A DNA stretch of 10,712 nt, taken from the NCBI GenBank assembly GCA_905236615.1, contig CAJORC010000177.1, forward strand, positions 1 through 10,712. The letters are read 5' to 3'. Source of the DNA: an uncultured Lachnospiraceae bacterium. GTDB taxonomy: Bacteria; Bacillota; Clostridia; Lachnospirales; Lachnospiraceae. The notes under the pieces are model-generated. The model made no database searches. It worked only from the letters and a program-made list of their open reading frames with translations, and was not told where the DNA came from. The translations under genes were made by a program, and so were the position numbers. Of this stretch, positions 1-9,009 are shown piece by piece (the stretch's first letter is position 1; each line of letters opens with the position of its first letter).

Positions 1-23
1 CCTATCCGCGCGCGTCGCATCAT

Positions 24-43
24 ACGCACAAAGTGCGTTTTTT
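24..43 (+). terminator. Intrinsic terminator for a plus-strand gene to the left
   Basis: A perfect 6-bp stem (ACGCAC/GTGCGT, arms 24-29 and 33-38) with an AAA loop runs straight into a run of T (38-43) on the plus strand. This is the form of a short rho-independent terminator for a gene whose body lies outside the window to the left, converging on fruA. The T run is shared with the arm of the larger inverted repeat at 38-86. No coding sequence is visible in bases 1-23, so the terminated gene is inferred. Confidence 0.55.
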
Positions 44-86
44 AATTCATAGGGGATTGCAACGCAATTTCCTATGAATTAAAAAA
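38..86. repeat. Long inverted repeat (23-bp arms, 3-nt loop)
   Basis: Arms 38-60 and 64-86 are reverse complements except at two adjacent positions, where GG faces TT and can wobble-pair in plus-strand RNA. The loop is AAC. Both strands read T6, then AATTCATAGG, then A6 at the far end. It sits between the fruA terminator and the plus-strand terminator and shares its end T/A tracts with both. It may be an extra stem of a bidirectional terminator or a copy of a short palindromic intergenic repeat; only a genome search can tell. Confidence 0.7.
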
Positions 87-114
87 GGCGAAAGCATAAA
101 AACTTTCGCCTTTT
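81..114 (-). terminator. Intrinsic terminator of the fruR-fruK-fruA operon
   Basis: An 8-bp stem (GGCGAAAG 87-94, CTTTCGCC 103-110), extendable by flanking A/T pairs, encloses an 8-nt loop and is followed on the minus strand by six T (81-86). It begins about 13 bases after the fruA stop codon, the usual distance for the end of an operon. The plus strand also has TTTT after the stem, so weak bidirectional function is possible. Confidence 0.85.
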
Positions 115-126
115 CGTATTTATAAA

Positions 127-2163
127 TTATTCAGCATCTTTTTTTAATACACCGAGAAGTACGCAGGTCACAACTGAACCGATAAGCCATGCAACGATGT
201 ACATGAGCGGATTTCCAACTGTTGCGAATACGAATACTCCGCCGTGAGGAGCTCTGAGTGTGCATCCGAAGAGTGCGGAAAGGAGTCCTGCAACACCTGC
301 GCCTGCCATTGTAGCCGGGATTACATGTCCGGGATCGGCAGCTGCGAAAGGAATTGCACCTTCTGTAATGAATGAAGCACCCATGATGATGTTTGTGATC
401 CATGAAGACTTCTCAGCACCTGTAAACTTCTTCGGGAAGATCTTGCATGCAAGTGCGATTCCTACAGGGGGAACCATACCGCCGGCCATAACTGCTGCCA
501 TTGAGATAAATGCTGCATTCTCAAGTGAAGGATCAACTGCTGCCTGTGCAAGCATACCTGTACCGAATACATAAGCTGCCTTGTTGATCGGGCCGCCCAT
601 GTCGATAGCCATCATCGCACCGAGGAGAAGACCTAAGAGCCAGATCTGTCCGCTTGCATATATAGCATTAAGTCCTGTGGAAAGTGCTGTATTTATAAGT
701 CCGATGATCGGGTTGAAAATAAAGCACATAAGTATTCCGACGATAAGTACACCGCAAAGAGGGTAGATAAGTATCGGACGGATACCTGCAAGTGCATCCG
801 GAAGATTCTCAGTAACCTTCTTGAGCCAGTTTACAACGAATCCGGAAAGGAAACCGATAACGATACCGCCAAGGAAACCTGAAACCGTATTTACTCCGTC
901 TGCAGAAAATGCAAATTTTGAGATGAACTGGCTTAAAGGATCCGCATTGCTGCCAAGTCCTGTCCATGTATCAATATAGCCTGCAAGTGCTGCGTTTCCT
1001 GATGCTGCAAGCATACCACCTGTAAATCCGACTGCAAGACCGGGACGGTCAGCTATTGAGTATGCAATGTATCCTGCAAGTACGGGGATCATAAGTCCCA
1101 TAGCCTGACCGCCAACATATTTAAGGAAAGCTGCAAGAGGTGTAGCCGAACCGAATGCTCCGCCGGCAGTTGCACCATAACCTGCAAGTGTATCAATAAG
1201 GAATGCGAGTGCAACTAAAATACCGCCGCCGATAACGAATGGAAGCATGTGCGATACACCGCTCATAAGGTGCTTATATGCCTGATGTCCGATGCTGCCC
1301 TGAGCTGCATTATCACTGCTGCTTTCTGATGATGCAGAAGCTGTGAATACCGGAGCCTTACCGCCAAGCACTTTTTCAATAAGTTCCTTAGGTTTGTTAA
1401 TTCCTTCAGCAACATGGGCTTCAAGAAGCTGCTTGCCTGAGAAACGGTCCATGGGAACTTTTGCATCTGCTGCAATGATGATTCCCTTTGCGCTTCTGAT
1501 CTCGTCAGCTGTTACGACGTTTTTCGCACCGCCGCTGCCGCGTGTCTCAACCTTGATCTTTATGCCCATTTCCTTACCGGCTTTTTCAAGAGCTTCAGCA
1601 GCCATGTAAGTATGCGCGATGCCTGTAGGACAGGAAGTTACGGCAAGGATGTCGTATCCGCCGCTCGGAGCTCCTGCTGCTGCATTTGCTGCCTCCTCAG
1701 CCTCCTTCTTTTCCTCAGCCTTTTCGATAATGGAAAGGAACTCTTCGGGACTCTTTGCAGAACGAAGGTCGCTTGCAAATTTCTCATCCATAAGTAATGC
1801 TGAGAGGCGGGAAAGAACCTGTAAGTGAACGTTGTCTTTTGTATTCGGTGCTGCAATAAGGAATACAAGATTAACCGGCTCTCCGTCAAGTGCGTCATAG
1901 TCTACTCCTTCAGGCAGAACCATGGCAGCAAGACCCGGAGCCTTTACTGTATCTGATTTGCAGTGGGGGATAGCGATTCCGTCACCCACACCTGTTGTGG
2001 ACTCTTCCTCACGTGCAAACACGCCCTTCCTGTAAACCTCTTTGTCACTGAGGTTACCGCGCTTTTCCATGAGGTCAACCATTTTTTCGATTGTTTCAGT
2101 CTTGTTTGCAGCTTTTCCATGAAGCTCAATACATGACGGTGATAAAAGATCTCTTACTCTCAT
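127..2163 (-). CDS. fruA: PTS fructose transporter, fused EIIABC (FruA)
   Basis: This membrane permease takes up fructose and phosphorylates it at C1. Domain order is EIIA (about residues 1-150), EIIB (about 170-268) and EIIC (about 293-675). The EIIA phosphorylation site is H67 in the motif GIAIPHCKS; the EIIB site is C178 in SCPTGIAHTYMAAEAL, the signature of fructose-family EIIB. EIIC carries the MAIDMGGPINKAAY and TEGAIPFA motifs (near 518-531 and 600-607) and many hydrophobic segments. Linkers are Glu/Ala-rich (147-166) and Ser-rich (274-290). The ATG start has AGGAG 7 nt upstream, and the gene follows fruK by 18 bases. Residues about 387-427 (around GYIDTWTGLGSN) seem to be extra compared with the compact EIIC I remember between the GGMLA and GFLGG motifs. 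Mannose- or 2-O-mannosylglycerate-type substrates belong to the same family, but linkage to fruK and fruR favours fructose. Confidence 0.95.
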   Translation of the reverse strand: MRVRDLLSPSCIELHGKAANKTETIEKMVDLMEKRGNLSDKEVYRKGVFAREEESTTGVGDGIAIPHCKSDTVKAPGLAAMVLPEGVDYDALDGEPVNLVFLIAAPNTKDNVHLQVLSRLSALLMDEKFASDLRSAKSPEEFLSIIEKAEEKKEAEEAANAAAGAPSGGYDILAVTSCPTGIAHTYMAAEALEKAGKEMGIKIKVETRGSGGAKNVVTADEIRSAKGIIIAADAKVPMDRFSGKQLLEAHVAEGINKPKELIEKVLGGKAPVFTASASSESSSDNAAQGSIGHQAYKHLMSGVSHMLPFVIGGGILVALAFLIDTLAGYGATAGGAFGSATPLAAFLKYVGGQAMGLMIPVLAGYIAYSIADRPGLAVGFTGGMLAASGNAALAGYIDTWTGLGSNADPLSQFISKFAFSADGVNTVSGFLGGIVIGFLSGFVVNWLKKVTENLPDALAGIRPILIYPLCGVLIVGILMCFIFNPIIGLINTALSTGLNAIYASGQIWLLGLLLGAMMAIDMGGPINKAAYVFGTGMLAQAAVDPSLENAAFISMAAVMAGGMVPPVGIALACKIFPKKFTGAEKSSWITNIIMGASFITEGAIPFAAADPGHVIPATMAGAGVAGLLSALFGCTLRAPHGGVFVFATVGNPLMYIVAWLIGSVVTCVLLGVLKKDAE

Positions 2164-2181
2164 TCTCTTCTCCTTATTATG

Positions 2182-3105
2182 TTAGATAATGTATGCCTCT
2201 CTGTTGAACTGCTTCAACAGCTCCCCTACTTCTTCTTTTGTTGCAAGATTGTCTGAAAATGCCGAAGCACTTCCCGTACATACGCCCATATAGAACGCCT
2301 CTTCATAGCTTCCGCTGTGAAGATATCCTGCTAAAAATCCCGCTACCATCGAGTCTCCCGCGCCAACGGAATTTTTTACCCTGCCTGCAGGCGGATTGCT
2401 TTCAAAGATTTCTCCCGTCTCTGTTACGAGAACTGCGCCTTCGCCTGCCATGGAAATGAGAACGTTTCTGGCACCCATTTCCTGTATCTTCTTAGCATAA
2501 GGAACAACTTCTTCCTTCTTGCTGAGAGTCACATTAAAAATCTCGCCCAGCTCATGATTATTCGGCTTAATAAGGAAAGGATGATATTTAAGCACATTCA
2601 CAAGCAGGTCTCTGGTTGCATCTACAACTATCTTTAACTTCTTATCCTTTAAGTGATCCATGATGTCACTGTACATCGACTCGGGCATTACTGAAGGAAT
2701 GCTGCCGGCAAGCACGAGAATATCGCCTTCCTTAAGACCGTCAAGCTGTTCATAAAGCTTATCTATCTCAGCCTTTCCGATCCCCGGTCCCATTCCGTTG
2801 ATCTCCGACTCCTCGTTGCTTCGAAGCTTAACGTTTATACGTGATATTCCGCTTGCAACCTCGATAAAATTCGACTTAACGTTACGAACAGCCAGAAGTC
2901 TTTCTATCTCACGTCCGGTAAATCCGGCCATAAATCCCAGTGCCATGTTTTCGTATCCGAGATTCTGCAGAACCATCGAAACATTGATGCCCTTGCCTCC
3001 CGGAAACATAAGCTCGGTGTTGGTACGGTTTGTCATTCCCAGCTTAAAATCATCCACCGAAACGATATAATCCAGTGACGGATTAAAAGTAACAGTATAA
3101 ATCAA
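2182..3105 (-). CDS. fruK: 1-phosphofructokinase (PfkB family)
   Basis: This cytosolic enzyme phosphorylates fructose-1-phosphate, the product of FruA, to fructose-1,6-bisphosphate using ATP. At 307 residues it is typical for the family. The N-terminus MIYTVTFNPSLDYIV is characteristic of 1-phosphofructokinases; GGKGINVS (36-43) is the first PfkB signature, KPNN (180-183) a conserved block, and GAGDS (248-252) the second signature with D251 as the expected catalytic base. The start is TTG, not ATG: GGAGG at 3114-3118 lies 8 nt before TTG, and the only nearby ATG is one base from that site. It starts 3 bases after the fruR stop, with its ribosome binding site inside the fruR 3' end, suggesting translational coupling. 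A tagatose-6-phosphate kinase is the closest alternative, but the fruA neighbour argues against it. Confidence 0.95.
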   Translation of the reverse strand: MIYTVTFNPSLDYIVSVDDFKLGMTNRTNTELMFPGGKGINVSMVLQNLGYENMALGFMAGFTGREIERLLAVRNVKSNFIEVASGISRINVKLRSNEESEINGMGPGIGKAEIDKLYEQLDGLKEGDILVLAGSIPSVMPESMYSDIMDHLKDKKLKIVVDATRDLLVNVLKYHPFLIKPNNHELGEIFNVTLSKKEEVVPYAKKIQEMGARNVLISMAGEGAVLVTETGEIFESNPPAGRVKNSVGAGDSMVAGFLAGYLHSGSYEEAFYMGVCTGSASAFSDNLATKEEVGELLKQFNREAYII

Positions 3106-3108
3106 ATT

Positions 3109-3849
3109 TCATACCTCCATAACATTCTTTTTTTCTCTGTATTTCTTTGTTGTATAATCAGTTATCACATTCGCGCTCTCAAATGCCCCGAAGGTGATCG
3201 ATGCCACATTGTCGAATTTGCTCTTGTCGCAGAGCACATAAGCATTCCTGCACTGGCGCATTGCTGCCCGCTTGACCATGGCTTCCTTCATCTCCGGTGT
3301 GGTAAAGCCCCTCTCGATGCTTACCCCGTTCGTTCCGAAAAATCCTTTTGTAAAATTGTACTTAAGAAGTGATTCTATCGCTTCCTCACCAACTATCGCT
3401 TCTGTCAGGTTCTTAAACTCACCACCCAGAATCGAAACCCTGAAGCCTTTGACCGATAACTGCATCGCATGGGGCAGTGAATTGGTCACATAAATGCTGC
3501 TGCGGTTTGTGAGGAAGGGTATCATCCTCGCCGTGGTCGTTCCCGCGTCTATATAAACGAAGTCATTATCGTTTATCATGGAAGCGGCATACGCGCCAAC
3601 CTTCTGTTTTGCGTCAACATTGAGTTCCATTCGGTTGCTGACACTGTCATCGCGGGTAAAGAGCTTACCGTTCAGGCTGGTGGCACCGCCTCTTACCCTG
3701 TTGAGGCGTCCATCTTTATCAAGAAGTGAGAGATCTCTTTTTATAGTAGACTCCGATACGTCCAATTCATCCATAAGTTCTGCGATCGTTACTGACCCGG
3801 CAGAATCGACCATAGAAAGTATTCGCGCAAATCTTTCCTCGGCAAGCAT
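3109..3849 (-). CDS. fruR: DeoR/GlpR-family repressor of the fructose operon
   Basis: This is a 246-residue DNA-binding regulator of usual DeoR length. Residues 1-56 form the N-terminal DeoR helix-turn-helix, with the recognition region VSESTIKRDLSLLDKDG (31-47) followed by RVRGGA. The C-terminal sugar-phosphate sensing domain shows DAGTTT (101-106), TNSLPHA (122-128), GTNG (172-175) and CDKSKFD (207-213). Being first gene of the fru operon and upstream of fruK, it is expected to repress its own operon and to be released by fructose-1-phosphate, as known for other DeoR-type FruR proteins; the effector is inferred. ATG is preceded by GGAGGTG with a 7-nt gap. The promoter region carries two 30-bp arrays of 10-bp repeats that are likely its operators. 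Confidence 0.92.
   Translation of the reverse strand: MLAEERFARILSMVDSAGSVTIAELMDELDVSESTIKRDLSLLDKDGRLNRVRGGATSLNGKLFTRDDSVSNRMELNVDAKQKVGAYAASMINDNDFVYIDAGTTTARMIPFLTNRSSIYVTNSLPHAMQLSVKGFRVSILGGEFKNLTEAIVGEEAIESLLKYNFTKGFFGTNGVSIERGFTTPEMKEAMVKRAAMRQCRNAYVLCDKSKFDNVASITFGAFESANVITDYTTKKYREKKNVMEV
3114..3118 (-). promoter_or_regulatory. Ribosome binding site that fixes the fruK TTG start
   Basis: GGAGG on the minus strand lies within the last codons of fruR and 8 nt from the TTG at 3103-3105. An ATG overlapping the fruR end is only one base away and would be too close to use, so TTG is preferred. Confidence 0.7.
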
Positions 3850-3875
3850 TCGTTTTCACCTCCAATCCTTTAATA

Positions 3876-3905
3876 ACCATTTTCGGTCACGTTCGTTCAT
3901 CTGCG
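3876..3905 (-). promoter_or_regulatory. Probable FruR operator, downstream array (three 10-bp repeats)
   Basis: Read on the minus strand, the block holds three consecutive 10-bp units beginning CGCAGATGAA, CGAACGTGAC and CGAAAATGGT, versions of a CGAAAATGA core. It starts near the predicted transcription start (about 3902), so binding would block initiation or early elongation. DeoR-family regulators are known to bind short direct repeats spaced about one helical turn apart; assignment to FruR is inference from position. Confidence 0.6.
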
Positions 3906-3908
3906 TTT

Positions 3909-3938
3909 ATTATAAATGATAAATGCATTCACAATCAA
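3909..3938 (-). promoter_or_regulatory. Sigma-70/SigA promoter of fruR-fruK-fruA
   Basis: On the minus strand, TTGATT (3933-3938) serves as -35 and a perfect TATAAT (3909-3914) as -10, with an 18-nt spacer. Predicted transcription start is about 3902, giving a leader of about 50 nt before the fruR ATG. The -35 overlaps the third unit of the upstream repeat array. Confidence 0.75.
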
Positions 3939-3957
3939 TCATTTTCGTTCATTTTCG
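3928..3957 (-). promoter_or_regulatory. Probable FruR operator, upstream array (three 10-bp repeats)
   Basis: On the minus strand, CGAAAATGAA and CGAAAATGAT stand in direct tandem with a 10-bp period, followed by a degenerate TGATTGTGAA that contains the -35 element. The same core recurs in the downstream array at 3876-3905, so the two blocks bracket the promoter. This suggests cooperative binding or looping by a multimeric DeoR-type repressor. Confidence 0.6.
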
Positions 3958-3963
3958 GTATAG

Positions 3964-3982
3964 AAAAAACAGACTGTTTTTT
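3964..3982. other. 19-bp perfect palindrome upstream of the fru promoter
   Basis: AAAAAACAG and CTGTTTTTT are perfect reverse complements around a single central A. It lies between the bgl operon terminator and the fru operator array. It could be a dimeric protein-binding site or a small hairpin (8-bp stem, GAC loop); nothing else identifies its role. Confidence 0.4.
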
Positions 3983-4014
3983 GTGCAAAACGCCGATAAA
4001 CTTTTTAATTAAGT

Positions 4015-4068
4015 AAAAAAAACTAACTTTTATCCGCATGGGAATGCTTCAAAAAGTTAGTTTTTTTT
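4015..4068 (-). terminator. Intrinsic terminator of the bgl operon
   Basis: A17-bp A/T-rich stem (arms 4015-4031 and 4052-4068, core CTAAC/GTTAG) encloses a 20-nt loop that itself contains a small GCAT/ATGC stem. On the minus strand the hairpin ends in eight T, and the plus strand also ends in eight T, so it can act in both directions. It starts 4 bases after the stop codon of the 6-phospho-beta-glucosidase gene and separates the bgl and fru units. Confidence 0.85.
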
Positions 4069-4071
4069 AAT

Positions 4072-7427
<3,356 letters not shown>

Positions 7428-7455
7428 TTATAAATGAATTTTTAGTGACTTTTAT

Positions 7456-7493
7456 GTTAACCGGGCGAAATTATATTCTGCCGGCTAATTAAC
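7456..7493 (-). other. Imperfect inverted repeat in the bglP leader
   Basis: GTTAACCGG (7456-7464) and CCGG plus TTAAC (7481-7484, 7489-7493) can pair, with a 4-nt bulge and a 16-nt loop. The loop contains TATAAT on the minus strand (7470-7475), but I find no matching -35, so an independent bglP promoter is not supported. It lies after the second terminator and before the bglP ribosome binding site, and may shape that mRNA leader. Confidence 0.35.
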
Positions 7494-7499
7494 CTTTTA

Positions 7500-7592
7500 A
7501 AAATAATATCGGCAAAACCTGAAGACTTAATAACATATGCCATTGAAAAAAATACATAAACAATGACCGCTATTCTGCCTTCGGGTTTTGCC
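7500..7592 (-). terminator. LicT-controlled terminator between licT and bglP
   Basis: The outer stem pairs 7579-7592 with 7511-7524: GGCAAAACC plus GAAG against CTTC plus GGTTTTGCC, 13 pairs around one mismatch. It is followed on the minus strand by a U-rich tail with TTTTT (about 7500-7510). The loop is unusually large, about 54 nt, and holds a CATTG/CAATG inner stem flanking a run of eight T. The upstream arm is the 3' half of the antiterminator target at 7584-7614, so the two folds exclude each other. Confidence 0.8.
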
Positions 7593-7614
7593 GAATATTA
7601 CTCCGTAACAATCC
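7584..7614 (-). promoter_or_regulatory. Ribonucleic antiterminator (RAT) target ahead of bglP
   Basis: On the minus strand the element opens with GGATTGTTAC and closes with GGCAAAACC, the two conserved halves of the BglG/LicT binding RNA. The apical part GGAGTAATATTC differs from the common TGC-NNNN-GCA apex and makes the element 31 nt, slightly longer than the usual form; it can still form a short GAG/TTC stem. It overlaps the terminator arm at 7579-7592 and starts 16 bases after the licT stop codon. Confidence 0.85.
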
Positions 7615-7630
7615 CGTTAAACTGTAACTT

Positions 7631-8479
7631 TTAATCTGACGAGCGGTTAGCCACCCGTTCTATATGAAGTGTCAGATAAGTTAATTCCTCATCTGTCACG
7701 TTTGTCTGCAGAGCCGCTTCAACATAAGTCTGAACCCTTTTAGCACAAAGATAAGCATCCGGATATTTTTCCTTAACTTTCTCATAGATCTCTGCATCGC
7801 TCTCATCATAGTATTCTTTTTTGATCGCTCTCATTACAAAGAATTTCAGATGAGTTATAAATCGCTCATAGGAGATCGAATTCTCCTGAAGCTCTATATT
7901 AAATGTAAACTTAACTATGTTTAAGACATTTTTGATTATCTCGGGCGGCGGCGGATTACTGCCGCGTTCCTTATCAACAGCCTCTCTCGCATTCATCAGA
8001 TGAAGTGCTACAAATCCTGCCTCATCTTCCGAAAGCTCCGTTCCCGTCTTTTCCTTCACCAGCGAGATCGCTTTCTTTCCTATTGAAAACTCATTGGGAT
8101 AAAATTTCTTTATCTCCCAGAGCAGCGTGTTTTCAAATTCATAGCCCTGTTCCTTACGCTGGACCGCATAGCTTAAATGATCTGCAATTGCTACCGAAAC
8201 ACGCTTGTTCATTTTTTTGTTTTCGGGAAGGACTTTCTTTGCCTCTTCATAAACTTCCAATGCAATGCTTATATATTCGTAAGGTATCTCCTGGGCAAGT
8301 CTTATGAACTCGCTTCCGATATCCGTCACATTGGTAAAGATCTTATCGATCTTCGTACTGTCGATCTCGTTTCCGGGTTTCTGTTTGAAACCAACTCCCG
8401 TACCGACCACGAATATTTCGCATCCGCCTTCATCTAAGGCGCAGACTACATTGTTGTTTACCACTTTCTTTATTTTCAT
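7631..8479 (-). CDS. licT: PRD-containing transcription antiterminator (LicT/BglG family)
   Basis: This 282-residue RNA-binding regulator prevents premature termination in the beta-glucoside operon. Residues 1-55 are the co-antiterminator (CAT) domain, with MKIKKVVNNNVV and the VVGTGVGFKQKPGN block that contacts the RNA. Two PTS regulation domains follow: PRD1 (about 65-170) with H101 and H160, and PRD2 (about 172-280) with H210 and H272, all four regulatory histidines being present. In the family, BglP-type permeases phosphorylate PRD1 to inactivate the protein, and HPr phosphorylates PRD2 to activate it, which adds catabolite control. ATG follows GGAG with an 8-nt gap. The gene is flanked on both sides by a RAT/terminator pair, so it also controls itself. 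bglG is an equally fair name. Confidence 0.95.
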   Translation of the reverse strand: MKIKKVVNNNVVCALDEGGCEIFVVGTGVGFKQKPGNEIDSTKIDKIFTNVTDIGSEFIRLAQEIPYEYISIALEVYEEAKKVLPENKKMNKRVSVAIADHLSYAVQRKEQGYEFENTLLWEIKKFYPNEFSIGKKAISLVKEKTGTELSEDEAGFVALHLMNAREAVDKERGSNPPPPEIIKNVLNIVKFTFNIELQENSISYERFITHLKFFVMRAIKKEYYDESDAEIYEKVKEKYPDAYLCAKRVQTYVEAALQTNVTDEELTYLTLHIERVANRSSD

Positions 8480-8517
8480 CTAATAAACTCCACATGATTT
8501 GCTGATTCTGCCCTAAT

Positions 8518-8569
8518 GGAATCCTGTTCTGCAGGATCCTCCCTGCGCAGGAGCCGGAGGCCATGCGCA
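8518..8569 (-). other. G+C-rich structured segment of the licT leader
   Basis: After the first terminator the leader contains ATCCTG/CAGGAT arms (8521-8526, 8532-8537, 5-nt loop), a perfect CCTGCGCAGG palindrome (8542-8551), and two TGCGCA copies (8544-8549, 8564-8569) that can pair with each other. Several of these folds compete. The block is more G+C-rich than its surroundings. It ends about 40 bases before the licT start, so it may tune translation or RNA stability; no known riboswitch is recognised. Confidence 0.4.
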
Positions 8570-8575
8570 ACACAT

Positions 8576-8653
8576 AAAAAAAGACTGCACGTAAATAATC
8601 ATACAGGAAGACGAAACAAATCCATTTTTCCTGCTTCTTATTTACCCAGTCTT
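8576..8653 (-). terminator. LicT-controlled terminator ahead of licT
   Basis: AAGACTG (8647-8653) pairs with CAGTCTT (8581-8587 region), extended by TAAATAA/TTATTTA and an inner CAGGAA/TTCCTG stem, forming a long hairpin followed on the minus strand by seven T (8576-8582). The upstream arm lies inside the 3' half of the antiterminator target at 8645-8679, so the antiterminator and terminator are mutually exclusive. Confidence 0.85.
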
Positions 8654-8679
8654 GCCTGCTTAACCAGTAACAACGTGAG
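8645..8679 (-). promoter_or_regulatory. Ribonucleic antiterminator (RAT) target ahead of licT
   Basis: The minus strand contains TTGTTACTG, a short loop, then GCAGGCAA, matching the centre of the BglG/LicT target. The lower stem departs from the usual GGA...AACC: ACG stands in front and GACTGG behind, but outer CTCA and TGGG can pair and may replace it. The element begins only about 9 nt after the predicted transcription start, as in other bgl leaders. Confidence 0.85.
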
Positions 8680-8694
8680 TTAGATTACTTAGCT

Positions 8695-8723
8695 ATAATA
8701 ATTTGTTTCCGTCAATATGTCAA
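8695..8723 (-). promoter_or_regulatory. Sigma-70/SigA promoter of the licT-bglP-bglA operon
   Basis: A perfect TTGACA (8718-8723) and TATTAT (8695-8700) are separated by exactly 17 nt on the minus strand. Predicted start is near 8688, giving a leader of about 210 nt that holds the antiterminator target and terminator. Such a strong promoter fits control by termination rather than by initiation. No good CcpA-type cre site is visible around it. Confidence 0.82.
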
Positions 8724-8812
8724 GTTGTATTTTGATTTTTCTTTCCTTAAACTACATCTTTGTAAATATGATACAATTCTATATAGAGATATTTTGTACA
8801 TCATGCACAATC

Positions 8813-8986
8813 CTACATCTGATGTTTTACAACGGCATATTCATCATCCAGACGATAATAATGGCAGGAAAAATCCTGTCCCGTAAGGAATTTATACATT
8901 TCATCCTGATCAAGCTCGCACTCGCAGGAATAAACCTCATCTTCGTCATCGTATACATAGTATACGCAGCTGTCACATGCTGACAT
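8813..8986 (-). CDS. Small acidic Cys-rich protein, DUF6472-like
   Basis: This 57-residue protein is very acidic and Tyr-rich, with five cysteines: C4 and C7 (CxxC), C21 and C23 (CxC) and C41 in SCHYYR. The N-terminal CDSCVYYVYD and C-terminal FSCHYYRLDDEY blocks resemble the DUF6472 family of small proteins common in Clostridia; no function is known to me. The cysteine layout suggests metal binding, which is inference. I chose the ATG at 8984-8986, since GGAGG stands 7 nt before it; a longer in-frame reading from TTG at 9013 has no comparable site and would overlap the HAD stop. It follows the HAD gene by 23 bases, so it is probably its co-transcribed partner. Confidence 0.72.
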   Translation of the reverse strand: MSACDSCVYYVYDDEDEVYSCECELDQDEMYKFLTGQDFSCHYYRLDDEYAVVKHQM

Positions 8987-8993
8987 ATTCGAG

Positions 8994-8998
8994 CCTCC
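8994..8998 (-). promoter_or_regulatory. Ribosome binding site that fixes the DUF6472-like start
   Basis: GGAGG on the minus strand lies 7 nt before the ATG at 8984-8986, in the gap after the HAD gene. It supports a 57-residue product over a 66-residue one starting at TTG. Confidence 0.7.
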
Positions 8999-9009
8999 TC
9001 TCCGACAGA

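Larger units (their letters stand above)
8480..8812 (-). other. Gene-free regulatory region upstream of licT
   Basis: These 333 bases hold the bgl promoter, the first RNA antiterminator target, the first terminator and a structured leader, each listed separately. The stretch 8724-8812, between the small Cys-rich gene and the promoter, shows only short palindromes (for example TCTATATAGA) and no hairpin with a T run, so I cannot place a terminator for the right-hand operon. Read-through from that operon would still meet the LicT-controlled terminator. Confidence 0.7.

Noticed and set aside
1343..1609. Plus-strand open frames across the fruA region
   Set aside because: They are complements of a confidently identified PTS gene, show no family resemblance and no ribosome binding sites.
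7470..7498. Independent bglP promoter around a TATAAT in the licT-bglP gap
   Set aside because: The hexamer 16-18 nt upstream (AAAAGG-like) is nothing like TTGACA and there is no extended -10, so a promoter is not supported.
8515..8575. Possible 20-codon leader peptide on the minus strand just after the first bgl terminator
   Set aside because: The ATG follows directly on the terminator T run and has no ribosome binding site; the reading is proline/cysteine-rich by chance from a G+C-rich structured leader.
8704..8717. Possible CcpA cre site between the -35 and -10 of the bgl promoter
   Set aside because: Only the TG, central CG and one end base fit the consensus; too weak to call.
8717..8983. 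Plus-strand 88-residue hydrophobic open frame opposite the DUF6472-like gene and bgl promoter
   Set aside because: It lies antisense to a better supported gene with a strong ribosome binding site and runs over the promoter; no good start signal precedes it. Its hydrophobicity is explained by the complement of acidic codons.
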